From: Sulfuritalea sp.
GTDB lineage: Bacteria > Pseudomonadota > Gammaproteobacteria > Burkholderiales > Rhodocyclaceae
Direction of reading: 5' to 3'
DNA length: 64,000 nucleotides
NCBI GenBank assembly: GCA_016716965.1
Contig: JADJUP010000026.1
Coordinates: forward strand, 62,001-126,000
Part shown: piece by piece, positions 59,151-64,000 of the stretch
How the letters are laid out: each line of letters starts with the position of its first letter
Numbering within the stretch: position 1 is the stretch's first letter
The notes under the pieces: generated by a model
What the model was told of the DNA's origin: nothing
What the model saw: only the letters and a program-made list of their open reading frames with translations
Databases searched by the model: none
Program-made: the position numbers and the translations under genes

Positions 59151-60543
59151 ATGAACCCGAAGCGCTGGCACGCCTTCCTGCCGGCCCTGCTGCTCGGTGT
59201 TTCGACATTGCTGGTGGCGCGTACGGCCGACCGCGACGCGGACGAGGGCAAGCCGCCTGCGCTGGGAGCGGCGGCCGATTTGTCGACCGCGCCGCGCGTC
59301 GGTGTCGATCGCCCGAAGCCTACCTACATGCTGCACGAACGCGACAAGCGGGTGCATGGCCTGCGGCCCTTCCAGGAACTGGTCGACGCTGCGCCGGCCG
59401 GGTTCCACGCTGCGTCCGCCGCCGGGCAGCTATTCCGGGCCGGTGGTGATGACCAAGCCGCTGGTCATCGAAGGCGGCGGCCAGGTCACAATCGACGCCG
59501 GCGACAAGGGCACGGTGTTCTCGCTGCAGGCCGATGGCGCCGTGCTGCGCGGCCTGCGCCTTACCGGCTCGGGCGATGCGCACGACACCGACGATTCCTG
59601 CCTCGACGTGCGCGGGCACCGCAATGTGATCGAAAAGCTCGTGATCGACAACTGCCTGTTCGGCATCGACCTCAAGCAGTCGAGCGACAGCATCCTGCGC
59701 GGCAACAGGATCCGGTCCAAGCCGCGCGAACTGGGCGTGCGCGGCGATGGGCTGCGCCTTTGGTACAGCGACCGCAACCTGATCGAAGGCAATGAAGTCG
59801 TCGATTCGCGCGACATGGTGGCCTGGTATTCCCACGACAACATCTATCGCGGCAATGTCGGCATGCGCAGCCGCTACTCGATCCACTTCATGTTCGCCAA
59901 CAACAACGTGGTCGAAGGCAACAAGTTCTATGACAACTCGGTGGGCGTGTATTTCATGTACACCGAGGGCGGGGTGATGAAGAACAACCTGATTTCGCAT
60001 GCCACGGGCGCCACCGGCATGGCCATCGGATTCAAGGAGGCGAGCAACGCCGTGATCGAGGGCAACGAGATCATCTACTGTGCGGTCGGCATCGGTTCCG
60101 ACCTGTCGCCCTTCCAGCCCGACAGCAAGATCTGGGTGAAGAACAACCGCTTCGCCTACAACGGCATCGCCATCAAGCTGACGTCCGAACTCGGCGGCAA
60201 TGTGGTCATCGACAACGTCTTCGAAGGCAACCTGACCCATGTGGTGCAGGCCGGGCGCACCAAGGGCAACCTCAACGAATGGCGCGGCAATTACTGGGAC
60301 GACTACCAGGGCTTCGACCGCGACGGCAACGGCGTCGGCGACACGCCCTACGAGCTGTATGCCTTCGCCGACCAGATCTGGATCGAAATGCCGCCGGCGC
60401 GCTTCTTCAAGACGGCCCCTGTGCTGGAACTGCTGGACTTCCTCGAACGCCTGGCGCCCTTCTCCTCCCCGGAACTGACACTGAAGGACGAGAAGCCGCG
60501 CTTTCGCAAACCCGAGGCAGGGAAGGGCAGGGTGACCGGATGA
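59151..60543 (+). CDS. nosD: Copper-cluster maturation protein NosD, interrupted by a one-base frameshift
   Basis: Periplasmic right-handed beta-helix protein needed to build the CuZ site of NosZ. The first 83 residues (MNPKRWHAFLPALLLGVSTL... to LVDAAPAG) are in one frame and contain the signal peptide; from about 59404 the other frame continues STLRPPPGSYSGPVV, then the CASH repeats (RNLIEGNEVVDSRDMVAWYS; NNNVVEGNKFYDNSVGVYFM) to TGA at 60541-60543. One extra base in GGGTT at 59400-59404 explains it. Restored length 463 residues. As written no intact NosD would be made. Confidence 0.88.
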
Positions 60544-60558
60544 GCGAGAAGGAAATGC

Positions 60559-61461
60559 GTGACGATGGGAAGCCGCCTGCCGCCAGCGCCGACTTTTCAG
60601 ACCGCCACCGCCTCCGCAGGACACCACGCCGGTCGCACCGCCAAGGCGCCGCCTTCGCGCGAGCGCGTGCAGCAGGCGCGCCGGCGCGTGCTGCGTACCA
60701 TTCTGCTCACCGGCGGCGTCATGGGCGCCGCGCTGTCGGGCTACCTGCCGCTGGTCTATGCGCAGAAGAAGCGCCTGCGGCCGCCCGGCGCGCTGGACGA
60801 AAAGGATTTTCTCTCCTCCTGCATCAAGTGCGGTCAATGCGTGCAGGTTTGCCCGGTACAGGCGATCAAGCTCGCCGACCTGGTCGACGGCTTCGGCGTC
60901 GGCACGCCCTACATCGATGCCCGCGAGCAGGCCTGCGATTTTTCCTGCGATGCCGTGCAGTGCATCCTGGCCTGCCCGACCGGCTCGCTGGTGTACAAGA
61001 AGCCGGCCTTCCTCGGCGTGCGCAAGGGGGCAAAGCTCGCCGCCGCGCCCATCCTCAAGGCCAAGGAAAAGGATGCCGAGCCGACGCTGAACCTCGGCGA
61101 GCGCATCGGCGTCGCGCGCCTGACGCGGCCCGAGGCCTGTCTCGCGATCCAGGGCAAGGGCTTCAAGGGCCAGGTGCGCGGCGCGGCATTCAAGGGTCGC
61201 CTGCGCTACATGGACGTCGATCGCTGGAAGCCGATCAAGGTCGCCGAGCATCCCTACGACATCGCCGAATGCGATCTGTGCGTGCGCGAATGCCCGGTCA
61301 AGGGCGCGATCTCGATCGAAACCGTGTTCGCCCCGGACGGCAGCAAGCGCAAGTCGCCGGTGGTGCACGAGCCCTGCGTCGGTTGCGGGGTCTGCGAGAT
61401 GATCTGCCCGGTGGAGCCGGCCTGCATCGTGGTCGAAGCGCGGGAGGTGTGGAATACATGA
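60559..61461 (+). CDS. nosG: Ferredoxin-type protein NosG
   Basis: 300 residues from GTG 60559 (ATG 60565 also possible). One N-terminal membrane helix (RTILLTGGVMGAALSGYLPL) and several 4Fe-4S motifs: CIKCGQCVQVCP, CDFSCDAVQCILACP, CDLCVRECP, CVGCGVCEMICP. Thought to pass electrons from the quinone pool towards NosZ together with NosH. The N-terminus is uncertain: an ATG at 60540 overlapping the nosD stop opens another frame (MSEKEMRDDGKPPAASADFS), and the dispersed motif copy lies at 60572-60596 at this point. Stop overlaps nosH (ATGA). Confidence 0.85.
   Translation: MTMGSRLPPAPTFQTATASAGHHAGRTAKAPPSRERVQQARRRVLRTILLTGGVMGAALSGYLPLVYAQKKRLRPPGALDEKDFLSSCIKCGQCVQVCPVQAIKLADLVDGFGVGTPYIDAREQACDFSCDAVQCILACPTGSLVYKKPAFLGVRKGAKLAAAPILKAKEKDAEPTLNLGERIGVARLTRPEACLAIQGKGFKGQVRGAAFKGRLRYMDVDRWKPIKVAEHPYDIAECDLCVRECPVKGAISIETVFAPDGSKRKSPVVHEPCVGCGVCEMICPVEPACIVVEAREVWNT
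60572..60596 (+). repeat. Dispersed motif copy, at the nosG start
   Basis: Exact 17-base core CGCCAGCGCCGACTTTT with diverged left part; encodes PPAPTF near the NosG N-terminus, next to a conflict between two possible starts. Confidence 0.6.
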
Positions 61462-62435
61462 GCCAGTACCTCAAGCGCCGATTCCTCGACCAGATCGCCG
61501 TGATGTTCGGTCGCGAGGCGAAGAAGCCATCGGCGATTTCGGAGCCGGCGCAAAAGATCCATTTCTACAAGCGCGGCAACCGCGACCTGATCGCCGAGAA
61601 GCTGCATGCGCGCGCCCATGCCGTGCATTCCAACAAGTGGCGCAACCGGCGCTGGACGGTGCTGCTGGTCGTCAACCTGTTCTTCACGCTGTCCTTTTGG
61701 CTCGACATCCAGATCCTCGAAGGCGCGCTGACCGCCTCGCGCTTCATCGGCTTCCACCTGATCGACCTCAATTCGGCCCTGCAGGTGATGCTGGCGCACA
61801 AGCACATCATCGTGAATCTGGTGATCGGCACCGGCACCGTCCTCGTGCTCTGGATCCTCCTCGGCGGGCGGACCTTCTGTTCCTGGGTCTGCCCCTACCA
61901 CCTGCTGGCGGAATGGGCGGAGAAGATCCACCTCTGGCTGGTGAAGAAGAAGCTGGTGACCGACCAGGCCATCGACCGGCGCCTGCGCACCCTGTCCTGG
62001 ATCGTCTTCGCCGTGCTGGCGCTGGCGACCGGCTACACCGTATTCGAGGCCATCTCGCCGACCGGCATCGTCTCGCGTGCGCTGATCTACGGTCCCGGCC
62101 TGGCGCTGCTGTGGGTGCTGGCGCTGCTGGTGTTCGAAGTCTTCTTCTCGCGTCGCGCCTGGTGCCGCTATGCCTGTCCGATCGGCCTCACCTACGGCGT
62201 GGTCGGCATCCTGTCCCCCTTGCGCATCAAGTACACGCTGGACAGCTGCTTCCACGAAGGCGATTGCCGCAAGGTCTGCCTGGTGCCGCACGTGCTGGAC
62301 ACAGTAATCAAGGGCCGCGCCGTCGATACTGAAGTGCCGATCGGGCCCGATTGCACGCGTTGCGGCCTTTGCGTAGACACCTGTCCGACGGGGTCGCTCA
62401 AGTTCGACGTCAAGGGCTTTTCCAAACTGTTATGA
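61458..62435 (+). CDS. nosH: Membrane ferredoxin NosH (NapH-type)
   Basis: 325 residues from ATG 61458. Four or more membrane helices (TVLLVVNLFFTLSFWLDIQI; LVIGTGTVLVLWILLGG; LSWIVFAVLALATGYTVFEA; LALLWVLALLVFEVFF) with the CX3CP loops FCSWVCPYH and WCRYACPIG, and a C-terminal ferredoxin domain with CTRCGLCVDTCP. NapH-like quinol-interacting protein, partner of NosG. Overlaps nosG by four bases; ends at the palindromic repeat before nosF. Confidence 0.9.
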   Translation: MSQYLKRRFLDQIAVMFGREAKKPSAISEPAQKIHFYKRGNRDLIAEKLHARAHAVHSNKWRNRRWTVLLVVNLFFTLSFWLDIQILEGALTASRFIGFHLIDLNSALQVMLAHKHIIVNLVIGTGTVLVLWILLGGRTFCSWVCPYHLLAEWAEKIHLWLVKKKLVTDQAIDRRLRTLSWIVFAVLALATGYTVFEAISPTGIVSRALIYGPGLALLWVLALLVFEVFFSRRAWCRYACPIGLTYGVVGILSPLRIKYTLDSCFHEGDCRKVCLVPHVLDTVIKGRAVDTEVPIGPDCTRCGLCVDTCPTGSLKFDVKGFSKLL

Positions 62436-62445
62436 AGACCATTGA

Positions 62446-62491
62446 TCCGCAGATTACGCAATGTGGCGCCGTCAATCGCGTAATCTGCGGA
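62446..62491. repeat. Palindromic repeat at the nosH-nosF junction
   Basis: TCCGCAGATTACGC (62446-62459) and its perfect reverse complement (62478-62491) flank an 18-base loop that itself contains GGCGCC. The right arm brings a TAA stop in the nosF frame at 62481-62483. It shares its arm sequence with the longer repeat at 63842-63949, so it belongs to a repeat family. Confidence 0.85.
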
Positions 62492-62522
62492 AAACGCCTT
62501 CCGCTCCCGAACCAGACAGCGC

Positions 62523-63346
62523 GTGCTCGACGCCATCAACCTGGAAATCGGCATCGCCGAGCGCGTCGCGCTGATCGGCTCCAACGGTGCCGGCAAGACC
62601 ACGCTGATCCGCTGCCTGCTCGGTGAGTACGCCTTCGACGGCAAGGTGACGATCAACGGCCGCGACCCGCGCCAGGAGCGCACCGCGGTGCTCGGCAGCA
62701 TCGGCTTCGTGCCGCAGTTGCCGCCGCCGCTGAAGATGCCGGTGGCGCAACTGATCGATTTTTCCGCCGCCTTGTGCGGCACCGATCCGGCGAAGATCCA
62801 CGAACTGGCGAAGCGCCTCGGCCTCGACCTCGAACCGATCCTTGCGCGGCCCTTCGTCAAGCTCTCCGGCGGCATGAAGCAGAAACTGCTGATCGCCATC
62901 GCGCTCGGTCGCGAGGCCAGGCTGCTGATCATGGACGAACCCGCCGCCAACCTCGATCCGGAGGCGCGCAAGATCTTTTCGAGCTTCTCGCCGAGCGCCA
63001 GGACGACACCACCATGCTGATTTCCAGCCACCGCCTGAACGAAGTTTCGGCGCTGGTGAATCGCGTGATCGAGATGGACATGGGCAAGGTAGTACTCGAC
63101 GACCGTGTCGCCGATGACGTTTCGCTTTCCGGTCAGTTCGCCTGCCGCATCGCCATCAAGCGCAGTGAGCCGGCCTTTGCCAAGGCCATGCAGGCCTGGA
63201 ATTTCCGCGACCTCGGTGACGGCCTGGCCTGGGAAGGAGAAGTCCCCGGCCCCGATCGCCTGCGCTTCATGGGCATGACCTCGCGCTACGTGGCGCTGAT
63301 CAGCAATTATTCGCTGGAAGAAAGCGGCAACGGGCATAGTCAATGA
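62523..63346 (+). CDS. nosF: NosF ABC transporter ATPase, 5' end displaced and internal frameshift
   Basis: Part of NosDFY, which supports CuZ assembly. From GTG 62523 the frame gives Walker A GSNGAGKTT, LSGGMKQK and Walker B LLIMDEPAANLDPEA up to about 62976; there one T is missing from a T run, and the sequence goes on in the other frame (FELLAERQDDTTMLISSHRLNEV) to TGA at 63344-63346. Restored length would be 274 residues, about 25-30 short of the family at the N-terminus. The in-frame sequence before GTG (ENAFRSRTRQR) is nosF-like but is cut off by TAA in the palindromic repeat at 62446-62491. Overlaps nosL by ATGA. Confidence 0.82.
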
Positions 63347-63822
63347 TGGATCGCCGCCGCTTCATCATCGCCGCCGCCACCCGGGGTTTCGCGCTGACGC
63401 CGCTCGCAGCCGCACTGTCCGCCTGCGGCAGCAAGGGCGACTGGCCCGAAGGCATGGCCGAGATCAAGTGGGATCGCGACACCTGCGTCCGTTGCAGCAT
63501 GGTGATTTCCGACCGCCGCTTCGCCGCGCAGATGCGCGGCGGCGAGAAGAACATCGTGTTCAAGTTCGACGACATCGGCTGCGCCGTGTTCTGGATGCGC
63601 GACAAGGCCAAGGATTTCCCCTGGATGGCCGAGCCGGCAACGCGCCTCTGGGTCGCCGACGCATCAGGCAAGGGCGACAAATGGCTGGACGCGCGCAAGG
63701 CGCACTATGGCAGCGGCGCCATGTCGCCGATGGGGTACAACTATTCTGCCCGCGCTTACGCCGAGGCCGGCTCGCAGGCCTTCGAAGAAATGCGCCAGCA
63801 CGTGCTGGCCAAGGGAAAGTGA
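63343..63822 (+). CDS. nosL: Copper-binding lipoprotein NosL
   Basis: 159 residues. Lipoprotein signal with lipobox LSAC (about residues 25-28) after a basic RRRF start. The NosL copper motif is CVRCSMVISD, followed by FDDIGCAVFWM and a late MSPMGYNYSARAYA. NosL binds Cu(I) and helps supply copper to NosZ. Start overlaps the nosF stop. Confidence 0.93.
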   Translation: MMDRRRFIIAAATRGFALTPLAAALSACGSKGDWPEGMAEIKWDRDTCVRCSMVISDRRFAAQMRGGEKNIVFKFDDIGCAVFWMRDKAKDFPWMAEPATRLWVADASGKGDKWLDARKAHYGSGAMSPMGYNYSARAYAEAGSQAFEEMRQHVLAKGK

Positions 63823-63841
63823 CATGAACTGCAACAGAAAA

Positions 63842-63949
63842 TTTGCCGCAGATTGCGCAGATTTACGCAGATGCATCGGAGCAAAGCGAGAGTCGGACAG
63901 GGGTGGTTCGCTGCAACTCCCTGCTTTCATCTGCGCAATCTGCGAAATC
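63842..63949. repeat. Long inverted repeat between nosL and nosY
   Basis: CGCAGATTGCGCAGAT at 63847-63862 is repeated inverted and exact at 63929-63944, with about 66 bases between; the flanking ATTTG/AAAT bases extend the match imperfectly. The left side also contains the tandem-like TTTACGCAGAT. No ORF of note. Same arm family as the repeat at 62446-62491. Confidence 0.8.
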
Positions 63950-63973
63950 TCCGGATAGAAGGGGGCTTCCCGC

Positions 63974-64000
63974 ATGAAGCAACTCTGGCTCACCGCCAAA
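63974..64000 (+). CDS. nosY: Start of the next nos gene, probably nosY (truncated by window end)
   Basis: ATG at 63974 and eight more codons (MKQLWLTAK) are visible. By the usual order nosF-nosL/nosY in clade II clusters this should be the NosY permease, whose N-terminus often begins with a similar short basic stretch before the first membrane helix. The sequence seen is too short to prove it. Confidence 0.45.

Overview
The window is high-GC, gene-dense chromosomal DNA from a facultatively anaerobic betaproteobacterium. The gene content (class I PHB genes, PhaR, clade II-type nos cluster, cytochrome cd1 nitrite reductase, RegB/RegA) fits the Rhodocyclales / Sterolibacteriaceae-type denitrifiers best. 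That placement is an inference from gene content only. No phage, transposase, CRISPR array or rRNA was seen.

Layout. 1-1163: end of rluD, pgeF-like gene, small membrane protein. 1278-7692: PHB locus (promoter, phaC, two phaB copies, phaR) followed by rimO and a patatin. 7689-9350: FAD-linked oxidase, then tRNA-Ala(GGC) and tRNA-Glu(TTC) with promoter and terminator. 9429-18315: a thioesterase and then an operon matching the Pseudomonas itaconate-degradation set (hydratase, acyl-CoA dehydrogenase, CoA-transferase, MmgE/PrpD protein, CitE-like lyase, VOC protein), extended by an MFS carrier and an old-yellow-enzyme. 18526-20173: universal stress protein and a conserved hypothetical, minus strand. 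20290-36961: a lipid, aldehyde and alcohol cluster. It contains a coniferyl-type aldehyde dehydrogenase, lipase, GMC and iron alcohol dehydrogenases, a large protein carrying a cyanobacterial-type acyl-ACP reductase domain with a histone-like tail, phasin, patatin, TetR, TPR protein, a WS/DGAT acyltransferase, acyl-CoA-binding protein, a PHA-system protein, acyl-CoA synthetase and an alpha/beta hydrolase. 37076-43999: vitamin B12 uptake (btuF apart; riboswitch-btuB-btuC-btuD on the minus strand) with a VOC protein, an HTH protein and dksA between. 44055-51239: nirS, nirT, two accessory redox proteins, nirC, nirF, nirDL, nirG, nirH. 51353-54392: cytochrome c4-like protein, regB-regA pair and a FixH-like protein. 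54438-64000: nosZ, two c-type cytochromes, nosB, nosD, nosG, nosH, nosF, nosL and the first codons of nosY.

How it works together. NirS reduces nitrite to NO with heme d1 made in part by NirF/NirDL/NirG/NirH; NosZ reduces N2O. FNR/DNR-type boxes sit before nirS, nosZ and the second nos cytochrome gene, and a redox-sensing RegBA pair lies between the two clusters. No nitrate or NO reductase gene and no nirE/nirJ/nirN is in the window. The carbon-storage genes plus the WS/DGAT, phasin and acyl-ACP-reductase-like genes suggest PHB and perhaps wax-ester or neutral-lipid metabolism.

Main oddities. phaC, nosD and nosF each carry a single-base frameshift, two of them in homopolymer runs, so assembly error is the first suspect. 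A palindromic repeat sits exactly where the 5' end of nosF should be, and a relative lies before nosY. A short motif, core CGCCAGCGCCGACT, recurs about ten times and encodes the same peptide (A-V-S-P-A-P-T) in the same frame in several unrelated proteins. The most novel gene is the three-part protein at 25786-28104.
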